Positions 7,873 to 16,491 of a stretch of DNA of 64,000 bases are shown here, one piece after another (positions within the stretch are counted from its first letter, which is position 1; the number at the start of each line of letters is the position of its first letter). Origin of the DNA: Vaginisenegalia massiliensis (GTDB taxonomy: Bacteria; Bacillota; Bacilli; Lactobacillales; Aerococcaceae); assembly GCF_900604935.1 (NCBI RefSeq), contig NZ_UWPC01000004.1:124001-188000 (forward strand), in the 5' to 3' direction. Both the position numbers and the translations under genes were made by a program. The notes under the pieces are model-generated. The model was not told the origin of the DNA, made no database searches, and saw only the letters and a list, made by a program, of their open reading frames with translations.

Positions 7873-8586
7873 TTAAGGTTTGAAAAGTTTCAATTGATCG
7901 TGGGTAAAAAGTTGAGCCACACTTTCTATAATAAGGTCAGCTTCAGCTAAATCCTCATGATTACCAGATCCTGACAAAACACCAATAGTGTAGGCTAAGC
8001 CAGCGTTTTGGCCAAGTATAATATCCGGTTGAGTGTCACCGACCATTATAGCTTGATTAGCCGGTAAATCAAGTTGATTTAAGACATAATTGATTAAAGC
8101 GGGATCCGGTTTTTGTTGGGGGAGGAGGTCACTCGTCACGACGACATCAAATAAACTTTCTATGTGATATTTTTCGAGAAAAGCATGAGTGGCCAATAAA
8201 TCATCGGCAGAAATAATCGCTAATTGATAACCTAAATGTTTGAGGGCCAATAAGACATTTTCCACTCCGTCAATCATTTGGCTGGAACTTTGGTGACTTT
8301 TTAGGACTAATTGCCCGATTTTCTGGTGTAGTCGATTAGCTAATGAAGCGCCGCCAGGTAATCGGCGTAAGTGTTCAATTCCGTGACTAACTTGTGGTTG
8401 AGTGAGCCCTTTAAGGCCAAAGAAGCGGAGGCGTTGAAAAAGGTGTTTAATGGAAGCCTTAGAAATCGGCCGATTAATTCGAATAGAAACTTCATTGATA
8501 ATATCATCGGCTTCTTGAGTCAACCGATTAGGAAAGTGGATTAAGGTTCCATCTTTATCGAAAATAATTAATTTGATCAAGGGCAT
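7873..8586 (-). CDS. HAD-superfamily phosphatase (phosphoglycolate-phosphatase-like)
   Basis: A 237-residue HAD hydrolase. Motif I is FDKDGTLIHF with nucleophile Asp10 and Asp12, and motif IV is GDTQPDIILG near residue 192. An alpha-helical cap (about 18-85) and the IIS motif-II region (about 131) resemble the Gph/PpaX subgroup. It should dephosphorylate a small phosphorylated metabolite in the cytoplasm; the substrate cannot be read from sequence. GCCAGGAGG precedes the start on the minus strand. It lies 205 bases downstream of rnjA in the same direction and may be reached by read-through. Confidence 0.82.
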   Translation of the reverse strand: MPLIKLIIFDKDGTLIHFPNRLTQEADDIINEVSIRINRPISKASIKHLFQRLRFFGLKGLTQPQVSHGIEHLRRLPGGASLANRLHQKIGQLVLKSHQSSSQMIDGVENVLLALKHLGYQLAIISADDLLATHAFLEKYHIESLFDVVVTSDLLPQQKPDPALINYVLNQLDLPANQAIMVGDTQPDIILGQNAGLAYTIGVLSGSGNHEDLAEADLIIESVAQLFTHDQLKLFKP

Positions 8587-8612
8587 TCCTCCTGGCAGAT
8601 AAGTAAGTGATT

Positions 8613-8735
8613 GTAAGAAAGTAAATGCGCCAATAAAGTATGACTAGTAAAAAATAAAGACCGAATAATAAGCAAGAAGGGCACATAGAGTGCTTGCTAG
8701 CCAATTAGACAAATAGTTAGCTAGAGGTTTTTTCT
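8613..8735 (+). ncRNA. possible small structured RNA between rnjA and the HAD gene
   Basis: This strip has no coding frame. On the plus strand it shows a loose promoter-like pair (TTGTAA, 17 bases, TAAAGT), a folded segment GCAC-ATAGA-GTGC, and then CTAGC/GCTAG arms (8697-8701 and 8720-8724) followed by GAGG and six T, which looks like an intrinsic terminator. Both neighbours are on the minus strand, so nothing annotated on the plus strand would use it. It could be a small RNA or chance. Confidence 0.25.
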
Positions 8736-8791
8736 TGAGTTATTATTAGGTCTTTTTGAAGTAAAAAGAATCGAGGCTCTTTAATGCTTGA

Positions 8792-10528
8792 TTAAGCTTT
8801 TGTTTCCTCAGTCTCTGCCACGCGAACTTTACGTTTGCGGACGCCTTTGTTGACATCGAGAAGGACTGGGAGAATCATTGGGCTTCGTTCTGTTTTTTCA
8901 AATAATAAGGGTTGAATCGTTTCGAAGATGGTTTCACGAATCATCCGTTCAGTAACGGTAGCGCCACTTTCGTTCAAGCGACGATTAATGGCTGATTTAA
9001 GGCTTGCTTGAATATCGTTAATCAAGTCACCCGATTCGCGCATGTAAATGAAGCCGCGAGACATGATATCAGGACCACTCACTAGCGAACGATTTGCATA
9101 ATCTAGAGTTGCTGTTACGATAACTAACCCATCTTCTGATAGGGATTTACGGTCACGAAGAACGATATTACCGATGTCACCCACACCAGATCCGTCGACG
9201 TAGACATCCTGAGCGGTAAAGTGACCTGCGACCCGAGCGCTTTCATTAGTCACAGCTAACATATCACCGTTGGCTAAGATAAAACAGTTTTCCTTAGGTA
9301 TTCCTGTTTGCGTCGCTAAATCAGCTTGAATACTTTGCATGCGAAATTCACCGTGAACGGGCATGAAATATTTAGGTTTCATCAAGCGTAGCATAAGCAG
9401 CTGTTCTTGTTGGCCACCGTGTCCAGAGGTATGGATATTATTGATTTTACCGTGGACGACATTAGCGCCAGCTTCACTCAGTTGGTTAATCACTCGATTA
9501 ACACTAATGGTATTACCTGGAATCGGTGAGCTCGAGAAGATGACTGTATCATTGGGTTGAATAGCAATTTGGCGGTGGGTACCATTGGCGATGCGACTTA
9601 AAGCAGCCATGGGTTCTCCTTGAGAACCAGTACAAAGAATGATCATTTTTTCGGCTGGATATTGGTTGATATCGCGAGCATCAATGATTAAATCGTTATT
9701 GTCGTCTTTGATATAACCTAATTCTTTTCCTGTCTTAATAGCCGCTTCCATGCTTCGACCAAAGACGGCGATTTTGCGGCCGGTTTCTTTAGCTGTTTCG
9801 ACAACTTGCTCTAGACGGGAAACATTGGAGGCGAAGGTGGCGAAAATAACTCGGCCTTCTACACGTTGAATAATATTTTTGATGGCCTTGCCTACAACTT
9901 TTTCTGACTTGGTAAAGGTCGGAATTTCGGCATTGGTTGAATCGCCTAACATGACCAAGACACCCTCTTCACCAATACGAGCCATACGATGGAGATCAGC
10001 TGGCTTACCGACTGGGGTAAAGTCAAACTTGTAGTCCCCAGTAAAGACAATATTACCTGGAGGAGTTTTGACAACTACACCATAAGCTTCAGGAATACTG
10101 TGAGTCGTGAGATAGAAACTTACACTGGTTTTGCGAAAACGAATAACAGTATCTTCATCAATTTCTGTTATCGAAGCATCACGCATGAGACCGCGTTCAG
10201 TCAATTTGTTACGAATTAATGAACTAGCTAGTTTACCAGCATAAATTGGTACGTTGATCTGTTGAAGAAGGAAAGGAATTCCACCGATATGGTCTTCGTG
10301 TCCGTGACTGATAATCAAGGCTTTAACCTTGTGTTTGTTTTGAATAATATATTGAAAATCGGGAATCACATAATCAATACCGAGTAAGTCGTCTTCGGGG
10401 AACATAATCCCACAGTCTAAAAGAATAATCTCATCTTGAAATTGGACACCATACATATTTTTCCCAATTTCACCGAGACCACCTAAGGCAAAGACTCCCG
10501 TTTCATTATTTTTAATTGTAACTGGCAT
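8792..10528 (-). CDS. rnjA: ribonuclease J1
   Basis: A 578-residue metallo-beta-lactamase/beta-CASP ribonuclease with endo- and 5'-3' exonuclease activity, central to mRNA turnover and rRNA maturation in Firmicutes. The zinc ligands are in HGHEDHIGG (residues 75-83), with GDYKFDFTP and the C-terminal HTSGHG motif of the beta-CASP part also present. The C-terminal domain is complete. It is the second gene after rpoY (one base between them), the conserved arrangement in Bacilli. The start MPVTIKNNETGVFALGGLGEIG is characteristic of RNase J1 rather than J2. Confidence 0.96.
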   Translation of the reverse strand: MPVTIKNNETGVFALGGLGEIGKNMYGVQFQDEIILLDCGIMFPEDDLLGIDYVIPDFQYIIQNKHKVKALIISHGHEDHIGGIPFLLQQINVPIYAGKLASSLIRNKLTERGLMRDASITEIDEDTVIRFRKTSVSFYLTTHSIPEAYGVVVKTPPGNIVFTGDYKFDFTPVGKPADLHRMARIGEEGVLVMLGDSTNAEIPTFTKSEKVVGKAIKNIIQRVEGRVIFATFASNVSRLEQVVETAKETGRKIAVFGRSMEAAIKTGKELGYIKDDNNDLIIDARDINQYPAEKMIILCTGSQGEPMAALSRIANGTHRQIAIQPNDTVIFSSSPIPGNTISVNRVINQLSEAGANVVHGKINNIHTSGHGGQQEQLLMLRLMKPKYFMPVHGEFRMQSIQADLATQTGIPKENCFILANGDMLAVTNESARVAGHFTAQDVYVDGSGVGDIGNIVLRDRKSLSEDGLVIVTATLDYANRSLVSGPDIMSRGFIYMRESGDLINDIQASLKSAINRRLNESGATVTERMIRETIFETIQPLLFEKTERSPMILPVLLDVNKGVRKRKVRVAETEETKA

Positions 10529-10529
10529 A

Positions 10530-10745
10530 TTAGAATTCCATCACTTTGAAATCAGCATTATGCTCGCGTTCATACTGAAGGTGAGCTCCTGAGATTTCTT
10601 GAATAAATTCAATATTGTATGGTGTATTTGCTGAAAATTTCGCCCGTGCTTCAACTTTGTCAGTTGCTTCTAAGAACATAGACTTAGTGTTTTCTCTCAA
10701 AGGGACTTGGGCTAAACTTTCTTGGTAAGTGATTTTAAATATCAT
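10530..10745 (-). CDS. rpoY: RNA polymerase epsilon subunit
   Basis: A 71-residue protein of the former DUF1447 family, the small epsilon subunit bound to Firmicute RNA polymerase. The start MIFKITYQESLAQVPLRENT, the length and the position immediately upstream of rnjA are all characteristic. AAGGAG precedes the start on the minus strand. Its role in transcription is still poorly defined; it resembles the phage inhibitor Gp2 in fold. Co-transcription with rnjA is near certain. Confidence 0.93.
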   Translation of the reverse strand: MIFKITYQESLAQVPLRENTKSMFLEATDKVEARAKFSANTPYNIEFIQEISGAHLQYEREHNADFKVMEF

Positions 10746-10804
10746 AAAAAATTCTCCTTTATATTCACAATAACAGCGCTATTTGTGCGCATTTGTCCTC
10801 ATAC

Positions 10805-10813
10805 ATTCTAACA
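10805..10813 (-). promoter_or_regulatory. extended -10 promoter of rpoY-rnjA
   Basis: On the minus strand TG-T-TAGAAT (TAGAAT at 10810-10805). No good -35 at 17 bases, as expected for an extended -10 promoter. The leader is about 50 bases. Confidence 0.5.
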
Positions 10814-10921
10814 TAATCCCGAATTCAAGTACACAAACATGAAATTAAAAGCAAAAAAACATGCAAATGGAATAGACCTGTTATTACCTAATTATAGATT
10901 GAGGTAAGAAAGGAGGGCATT

Positions 10922-11971
10922 ATGATGGAGGCGGAGGTGAATAAACTGATCACATTGGGTTTGCAAAAAGGTGTTTCAGACATTCACTTCATTCCTGGTC
11001 AGCAAGTTTATCGAATCTATTTTCGAATAAATGGTCAATTGGAACTCCATCAATCGATAGAAGTATCTGCAGCCCAACAAGTGATTAATTATTTGAAATT
11101 TAAAGCTGATATGGATGTGGGGGAGAAACGTAAACCTCAGTCCGGTGTTTGTCATTTAAGTTTACCGCAGGGGATGATTGAATTGCGCTTATCCACGATT
11201 TGTTCATTTAAGTTATTGGAATCGTTAGTCATTCGCTTGATTGCTCAAGTAGAAAAAGACTTAGGCCAGTTACACGCCATGTTTCCCAGGGATGTGGAGG
11301 CGTTAAATCAATTAATTAGGCGTAAAAGCGGCTTGTTGATTTTCTCTGGACCAGTCGGGTCAGGTAAGACAACCTCTATCTATCAATTGTTGCGCCAACG
11401 CATTCAAGAAGGACCCTTGCAAGTGATAACGATGGAAGATCCCGTTGAGATTGTCGAATCCAACTTTCTGCAAACACAAATAAATGAACAGTCAGGAATT
11501 TGTTATGATTTATTGATTAAATCGGCTCTTAGGCATCATCCCGATGTCATGGTTATTGGCGAAATTCGAGATGAAGAATCGGCTCGTATGACCATTCGTG
11601 CTGCTTTAACAGGCCATTTAATGGTTGCCACCATTCATGCTAAAGACGCATTTGGGGTTTTGGCTCGACTCGAAGAACTTAGAGTCACGAGGGAGCAGAT
11701 GAAGCAAACCTTAATCGGCATTGTGTCACAACGATTAGTTCCGTATTTTTGTCCTTTTTGCCAAGGCCCATGTTTGAGTCGATGTCATTGGCTCCCCATC
11801 AGCCACAAACGCGCTGCTATTTGGGAATTATTAGAAGGTGAAAACTTAAAAAAAGCCATGGCTAATCAGCCAATCAGCCACCAGTTTCATTCTTTAAATC
11901 ATAAATTATTGAAAGCTTGGGTAGAGGGGTATATTGATGATAAAACCTATTACCATTTTGAAGTGGTTTAA
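10922..11971 (+). CDS. comGA: competence traffic ATPase ComGA
   Basis: A 349-residue GspE/PilB-type ATPase that powers assembly of the competence pseudopilus at the inner face of the membrane. Walker A is GPVGSGKT (143-150), with the Asp box TMEDPVE (about 176-182), Walker B VMVIGEIRDEES and the His box ATIHAKDA. Near the C-terminus a Cys cluster (CPFCQGPCLSRC) resembles the zinc-binding motif of type II/IV ATPases. AAAGGAGG lies 6 bases before the ATG. It starts the seven-gene comG operon and overlaps comGB. No clear ComX box or ComK box could be identified upstream. Confidence 0.95.
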   Translation: MMEAEVNKLITLGLQKGVSDIHFIPGQQVYRIYFRINGQLELHQSIEVSAAQQVINYLKFKADMDVGEKRKPQSGVCHLSLPQGMIELRLSTICSFKLLESLVIRLIAQVEKDLGQLHAMFPRDVEALNQLIRRKSGLLIFSGPVGSGKTTSIYQLLRQRIQEGPLQVITMEDPVEIVESNFLQTQINEQSGICYDLLIKSALRHHPDVMVIGEIRDEESARMTIRAALTGHLMVATIHAKDAFGVLARLEELRVTREQMKQTLIGIVSQRLVPYFCPFCQGPCLSRCHWLPISHKRAAIWELLEGENLKKAMANQPISHQFHSLNHKLLKAWVEGYIDDKTYYHFEVV

Positions 11972-13010
11972 GGGTCAAGGGAAAAGATCTAAGTTGTCAT
12001 TAAACGATCAAATTCAATTTTTAAAAGCCTTAACCGAGTTATTAAATGGCGGTTTTTCACTTAGTCAATCCTTGACCTTTTTGCCTATCTTGTTGCCAAA
12101 CTTGCAAAATCATTTGACAACCATGGAAGAACAACTCAATCAAGGTCAAGAGATAGAAGAGGTCCTTCAGACGATTGGTTTTGGCGATCAGCTTGTGAGT
12201 CAAGTCTATTTTGCCCGTCAACAGGGACGTTTGCTAGAAGGGTTGAGGCAAATGACTCAACAATTGTTAGCCAAACAGGTATTTGTAAAGAAATTAAGTA
12301 AAACTTTATTTTACCCTATTTGCCTGTTGATTTTTTTGCTAGGGCTATTAGTCGCAATGCGCCAATTCATTCTGCCAAATTTATTGACGTTTATTAGTCC
12401 ACAAACCTATCAAAAAGAACCCCTTTTGCGTTTTTTAATTCAATTTTTTTCTTATTTACCACAAATTGGTTTAGCTATCTTAAGTCTAATTATTGTTTCA
12501 GCTGCAGGATTAGATGCTTACTTAAGGAAACGAACGTCCTTACAGCGATGGCAATTTTGGACCCAGTTTTGGCCGACCCGTAAATGGGCTAGATTATTTT
12601 TAACTCAGAAAGTGGCCCGAGATTTTGGCCAATTTCTTCAAGCTGGTTTTTCGCTTCAACAAATTGTGAGTATCGTCCAAGCTAACCCAACTGATCGATT
12701 ACAACGTCAATTATTTGATTTAATTGGCAACCAGTTAATGAAGGGGATCGACTTCCCAGTTATCATACATCAAACTCAGCTGTTTACTGACGTCTTTCCT
12801 TTGGTTATTTATCATGGACAGTTAACCAGTCAAACTGGCTTTAAATGTTGTCTTTATGCTGATAAATTGTGGGATGATTCACTGGAAGAATTTGAGCGCA
12901 AACTAAACTTATTGCAACCGATTCTCTTTGCTCTGATTGCTGTCTTTATTTTAGCCCTGTATCTCATGCTTATGTTGCCAATGCTCACAATGGATAATTT
13001 TAACATATAA
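11937..13010 (+). CDS. comGB: competence membrane platform protein ComGB
   Basis: A 357-residue GspF/PilC-type polytopic protein that anchors the pseudopilus machinery. Two related cytoplasmic T2SF domains (about 25-120 and 215-330) are each followed by membrane segments (about 125-145, 170-195 and the C-terminal 330-353). It overlaps comGA by 35 bases. A TTG at 11934 is an alternative start, but AGAGGGG upstream is better spaced from ATG 11937. The product is intact compared with the family. Confidence 0.92.
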   Translation: MIKPITILKWFKGQGKRSKLSLNDQIQFLKALTELLNGGFSLSQSLTFLPILLPNLQNHLTTMEEQLNQGQEIEEVLQTIGFGDQLVSQVYFARQQGRLLEGLRQMTQQLLAKQVFVKKLSKTLFYPICLLIFLLGLLVAMRQFILPNLLTFISPQTYQKEPLLRFLIQFFSYLPQIGLAILSLIIVSAAGLDAYLRKRTSLQRWQFWTQFWPTRKWARLFLTQKVARDFGQFLQAGFSLQQIVSIVQANPTDRLQRQLFDLIGNQLMKGIDFPVIIHQTQLFTDVFPLVIYHGQLTSQTGFKCCLYADKLWDDSLEEFERKLNLLQPILFALIAVFILALYLMLMLPMLTMDNFNI

Positions 13011-13022
13011 GGAGGGAACATG

Positions 13023-13370
13023 ATGTCAGTCTTGCGTGATTTCTTGCGTCAGCGTTCTAAGCAGTTGAAAGGTTTTACTTTAATCGAATTATTAGTGGTA
13101 TTACTGATTATTTCAATATTAATGGCCATTATCATACCCAATATCGCGGGCCAAAAGAATAAAATAGAAACTCAGTCGAAGGTCAATATTGCTGAAATTA
13201 TTGAAACTCAAGTTCATACTTATCAACTCGTTGAAAATGATAATCAAGTTAGTTTGAGTGAACTGGCTGATCAAGGCTATATTACTAACAAACAAGTTGA
13301 AGAAGCAGGCCGCTTGTTAAAATTAAATCCGGATACGACGATTACTTTACCGATTAGTATTCCTAATTAA
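13023..13370 (+). CDS. comGC: major competence pseudopilin ComGC
   Basis: A 115-residue type IV pilin-like protein. The prepilin motif KG-FTLIELLVVLLIISI (cleavage after Gly17) is followed by the hydrophobic alpha-1 helix ending in AIIIPNIAGQ. It is processed by ComC peptidase and polymerises into the pseudopilus that brings DNA to the cell. ATG 13020 is also in frame, but GGAGGG at 13011-13016 is 6 bases from ATG 13023. The N-terminal leader is basic (RDFLRQRSKQLK), as expected. Confidence 0.95.
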   Translation: MSVLRDFLRQRSKQLKGFTLIELLVVLLIISILMAIIIPNIAGQKNKIETQSKVNIAEIIETQVHTYQLVENDNQVSLSELADQGYITNKQVEEAGRLLKLNPDTTITLPISIPN

Positions 13371-13371
13371 G

Positions 13372-13794
13372 ATGAAATTAAAAGCCTATACCTTAATCGA
13401 AATGTTAATCGTCTTTAGTTTGTTAGCTATGTTTCTTGTTTGTTTACAAATCAAGATAAACCCCAAAATAGCCATGGAAATGGAAGGTCAACGCCTATTT
13501 CGCCAATTAAGTGATCAAATAAATTGGGGCCAAGATCAAGCCATCTTGCATCGGGCTCAATTAACCATTAATTTCTCGAGTGAAAATCAATCCATGACTA
13601 TGGTACAAAACCGCCAATTGATTAGTAAGGTTGAAATGGTAGGTGATTGGCAGCTGCAGACTAACTATCAGTTTTATTATTTACCAAACGGACGAATTTC
13701 CCAATTCAAAACGATCCGTTTTTATAATCCTTCGTTGAAACAATCTCGACAACTCGTATTTCAATTAGGAAGTGGTAAATTTGTTATCAAATAA
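13372..13794 (+). CDS. comGD: minor competence pseudopilin ComGD
   Basis: A 140-residue minor pseudopilin with a short leader MKLKA and the class III prepilin motif YTLIEMLIVFSLLAMFLVC. The remainder is a soluble, beta-rich region. It begins one base after the comGC stop and overlaps comGE, so it is translationally coupled. The Gly before the cleavage site is replaced by Ala (KA-YTLIE), a change tolerated in some minor pseudopilins. Confidence 0.88.
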   Translation: MKLKAYTLIEMLIVFSLLAMFLVCLQIKINPKIAMEMEGQRLFRQLSDQINWGQDQAILHRAQLTINFSSENQSMTMVQNRQLISKVEMVGDWQLQTNYQFYYLPNGRISQFKTIRFYNPSLKQSRQLVFQLGSGKFVIK

Positions 13795-14119
13795 GGCGGG
13801 ATTTATTCTTGCAGAAGCTCTGATAGGTTTATGTCTATTTTCCCTTATGCTAGGTTTATATTTACCAACCATGTATCAAAGTTTAGCCAAGGTACGCCAA
13901 GCAAAGCAGATGGAGGAAGCTTGGTATGCCTTAGATCAATTATGCCAAATAGCGATTGATCAAGATGTGAGTGATCAGAAAGATTCATTCATAAACGCCA
14001 TTATTGTTCAGTTTGAGCAAGATACACAGTTAGCTATTACGGATGTTTCACTAACGGAAAAAGGTTGTGAGATCGATCTTAGCGATGGAAGGAAGTTGGC
14101 AATATGGCAAATCCAATAA
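13781..14119 (+). CDS. comGE: minor competence pseudopilin ComGE
   Basis: A protein of about 112 residues with a short N-terminus (SNKAG) and an imperfect pseudopilin signature FILAEALIGLCLFSLML. The position between comGD and comGF identifies it. The start is uncertain: GTG 13772 has its ribosome site almost adjacent, while TTG 13781 lies 10 bases after AGGA, so TTG is preferred. It overlaps comGD and comGF. It is a low-abundance initiator or stabiliser of the pseudopilus by analogy. Confidence 0.75.
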   Translation: MLSNKAGFILAEALIGLCLFSLMLGLYLPTMYQSLAKVRQAKQMEEAWYALDQLCQIAIDQDVSDQKDSFINAIIVQFEQDTQLAITDVSLTEKGCEIDLSDGRKLAIWQIQ

Positions 14120-14571
14120 AGACGAAATCGTTTGCAGGCTTTACGTTATTAGAAATGATTTTTTCCTTATTTGTCATGGCCTTGATTATCGAATTGATGA
14201 CCTTAAGTATGCAAACCTATCGAGGAATGCAAACTCAAGTCGTTGAGGATCGCTATCACGACTGGCAACAATTTCTCTTAGTATTAAACCAAGAGTTAGC
14301 TCATTATCAGGTAGAGAACGTTGATTCAACAGGAATTCATCTATCTCAAAGGCGAGGACGGTATATACGGCGTTTTTCTATAAAGCTAGAGGACCATAAA
14401 ATTTATAAACGCCCCGGTTTTCAGCCTTATTTATATGGGGTTAATAAATGGTGGCTTGTCTTGGACCAAGAACTCCTGTGGATTGGGCTTGAGTTTGACA
14501 ATGGACAAGAATTTTTGGGAAGCCTATCAGTTCAAAGCAAAGGGGACATTGATGAAACCAATGAAAGTTAG
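14104..14571 (+). CDS. comGF: competence pseudopilus protein ComGF
   Basis: A 155-residue protein with the prepilin-like motif AG-FTLLEMIFSLFVMALIIE (cleavage after Gly12) and a soluble domain matching the ComGF family pattern (LNQELAHYQV, then IYKRPG near the middle). GGAAGG lies upstream of the ATG inside comGE, and the gene overlaps comGG by 20 bases. It is expected to be part of the minor pseudopilin complex. Confidence 0.87.
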   Translation: MANPIKTKSFAGFTLLEMIFSLFVMALIIELMTLSMQTYRGMQTQVVEDRYHDWQQFLLVLNQELAHYQVENVDSTGIHLSQRRGRYIRRFSIKLEDHKIYKRPGFQPYLYGVNKWWLVLDQELLWIGLEFDNGQEFLGSLSVQSKGDIDETNES

Positions 14572-15292
14572 AGGCATCGTCTTGCCTATAATCTTAGTCT
14601 TTATGGTGTTTTCACATCTACTGATTCAGGCTTTTCTCCTGTCAGCTCAAATTCAATTAGTTAGAGCTAGAAATTATCAAGCCTACTACGCAGCCCATAT
14701 TCAAGCAACTTTGGCGCGTCACCGTTACCAAAGCGAACTGATTCAAAATTTAGACCAAGATCGACAATATATCCAGCACCAAATGGAAGCTTTAATTCAT
14801 TCCAATTTGGCAACAGAAGAAAATGTGGCTGATGGGTCTCAACAAAATGGCATCATTTACAATAAACAAGGACGAGCATGTGGTCTTTATTGGATTGATG
14901 TCTACTTGGGTCCTCAGTGGGACTCGCTAGCTGAACCGGCTTGGCCGAAGGAACAAGTAATGGGAGAATTCGTACCGAATTTGGGCCCACAGCTTTTACC
15001 CAACAATGCTTGGTCACAAACAATTATGAAATGGTTGGCAGAACAAGAGATAAACAGTGAAACTGAAGTTAGTTTTGGTCGAATGTTTCAATTCAGTAAA
15101 GTAATGCATCAGCAGACCTATCTCTATAATCAAGGAGAGGTTTCGGTTCAACCTCAGGGGATTCAGTGGCAATTAAGTTCAAAATGGAATGATTATGAGT
15201 GGCACGAAAGTCACGATTTGCCCCCTTTGACCATTGACCTTGAATGGCATCGTCTATCTTTCGATATTTCAGAAGCGGAAGCTTCTAACTAA
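14552..15292 (+). CDS. comGG: last gene of the comG operon, ComGG-like
   Basis: A 246-residue protein with one N-terminal membrane segment (VLPIILVFMVFSHLLIQAFLL) followed by a soluble domain. Reading could begin at 14435, but AGGGG at 14541-14545 sits 6 bases before ATG 14552, which also gives the expected pilin-like N-terminus. ComGG proteins are poorly conserved; the call rests on the position after comGF, the single N-terminal helix and the overlap. At 246 residues it is about twice the length usual for ComGG (120-150 residues), so an extra domain or a divergent function is possible. Confidence 0.7.
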   Translation: MKPMKVRGIVLPIILVFMVFSHLLIQAFLLSAQIQLVRARNYQAYYAAHIQATLARHRYQSELIQNLDQDRQYIQHQMEALIHSNLATEENVADGSQQNGIIYNKQGRACGLYWIDVYLGPQWDSLAEPAWPKEQVMGEFVPNLGPQLLPNNAWSQTIMKWLAEQEINSETEVSFGRMFQFSKVMHQQTYLYNQGEVSVQPQGIQWQLSSKWNDYEWHESHDLPPLTIDLEWHRLSFDISEAEASN

Positions 15293-15306
15293 ATACCATG
15301 AAGCAA

Positions 15307-15335
15307 TTTAATTAGACAGCTAATTTTGCTATAAT
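15307..15335 (+). promoter_or_regulatory. promoter of the pepP gene
   Basis: TTTAAT (15307-15312), a 17-base spacer and TATAAT (15330-15335), the latter preceded by TGC (extended -10). Starts transcription just before the aminopeptidase gene. Confidence 0.75.
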
Positions 15336-15366
15336 GTTTTAGATGAAATAAGAAAGAGGGATGCTC

Positions 15367-16431
15367 ATGTCACGATTAGAACAAGTACGTGCTCGATTAG
15401 TGGAAGAACATATCGAGGCACTTTTGGTAACCGATTTATTAAATCTACGGTATTTAGCAAATTTTACCGGAACAACTGGGGTGGCTGTTATTACGCAAAC
15501 AGAGGCCTATTTCATTACTGATTTTCGCTATATGCAACAAGCTAGCCATCAAGCTGTAGGCTATACGATCAGAGAAAATAAACAGCCTATTTTTGCTGAG
15601 GTAGCTGATTTAATTAGCGAGCTAGACTTAAAAACAATTGCGATTGAAGCTGATCACATGACGGTTTCTACTTATCTAGCGATAAAAGAATTGTTCAAAG
15701 CAAAGATTATTGAAACCCGTGGCCTCGTGGAAAATATTCGTCAAGTTAAAGAAGATAGTGAAATTGAAATCATTAAAGAAGCTTGTGAAATTACTGATCA
15801 ATCATTTGACCATATTTTGAAGTACATTAAAGTGGGTATGACAGAAATTCAAGTCGCTAACGAATTAGAGCGTTTCCTTAAAGATAAAGGGGCAAGTGGT
15901 ATGTCCTTTGATACGATTGTGGCTTCTGGCTATCGTTCAGCAATGCCGCATGGCCGTGCGAGTGAAAAAATAATTGAAGAGGGTGATATCATCACTCTTG
16001 ATTATGGCTGTTATTATAAAGGTTATGCCTCAGATATGACTCGGACTATAGCGATTGGTTCAATCGATCCAAAATTAGAAGAAATCTATCATATTGTTCT
16101 TGAAGCCCATGAAGAAGTGAACCGTCATACTAAAGCTGGCATGACTGGGAAAGAAATCGACGCTTTGGCTCGAGATTATATTGAATCTAAAGGCTACGGC
16201 CAGTATTTTGGTCATTCAACTGGGCACGGTTTAGGCTTAAACGTACATGAATTACCAGCGGTATCTTTCAAAAATCCAGACGGCGTCGTCAAAGAAAACA
16301 TGGTGATTACGAATGAACCTGGTATTTATATTGAAGGTCTAGGCGGCGTACGTATTGAGAACGACTTAGTGGTCACCACTGATGGGGTTATTGAACTGAA
16401 TAAAAGTCCAAAGAATCTGATTATTATCTAG
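15367..16431 (+). CDS. Xaa-Pro aminopeptidase / M24B metallopeptidase (YqhT-like)
   Basis: A 354-residue peptidase: creatinase-like N-domain (1-120) and pita-bread M24 catalytic domain. Metal ligands are seen as Asp in LDYGC, Asp in SDMTRT, His in GHSTGHGLG, Glu in TNEPGIY and Glu in VRIEND. It removes residues before proline from peptides in the cytoplasm, important for peptide use in lactic acid bacteria. The ribosome site touches ATG 15361 but is 6 bases from ATG 15367, so the latter is chosen. In many Bacilli the next gene is efp; here it is an asp23-like gene with only 60 bases between. Confidence 0.9.
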   Translation: MSRLEQVRARLVEEHIEALLVTDLLNLRYLANFTGTTGVAVITQTEAYFITDFRYMQQASHQAVGYTIRENKQPIFAEVADLISELDLKTIAIEADHMTVSTYLAIKELFKAKIIETRGLVENIRQVKEDSEIEIIKEACEITDQSFDHILKYIKVGMTEIQVANELERFLKDKGASGMSFDTIVASGYRSAMPHGRASEKIIEEGDIITLDYGCYYKGYASDMTRTIAIGSIDPKLEEIYHIVLEAHEEVNRHTKAGMTGKEIDALARDYIESKGYGQYFGHSTGHGLGLNVHELPAVSFKNPDGVVKENMVITNEPGIYIEGLGGVRIENDLVVTTDGVIELNKSPKNLIII

Positions 16432-16491
16432 TCAAAGCGTAGATTCTCCGGTAAAATGGAACAGTGAAAATAATATGAAGGAGGATGCGCA

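Noticed and set aside
10746-10921. ComX box or ComK box before comGA
   Set aside because: No TACGAATA-like or paired AAAA-N5-TTTT motif with convincing spacing could be found, so none is annotated.
14435-14551. Longer start for the last comG gene
   Set aside because: The extra 39 residues overlap comGF in another frame, lack a ribosome site and would hide the N-terminal membrane helix.
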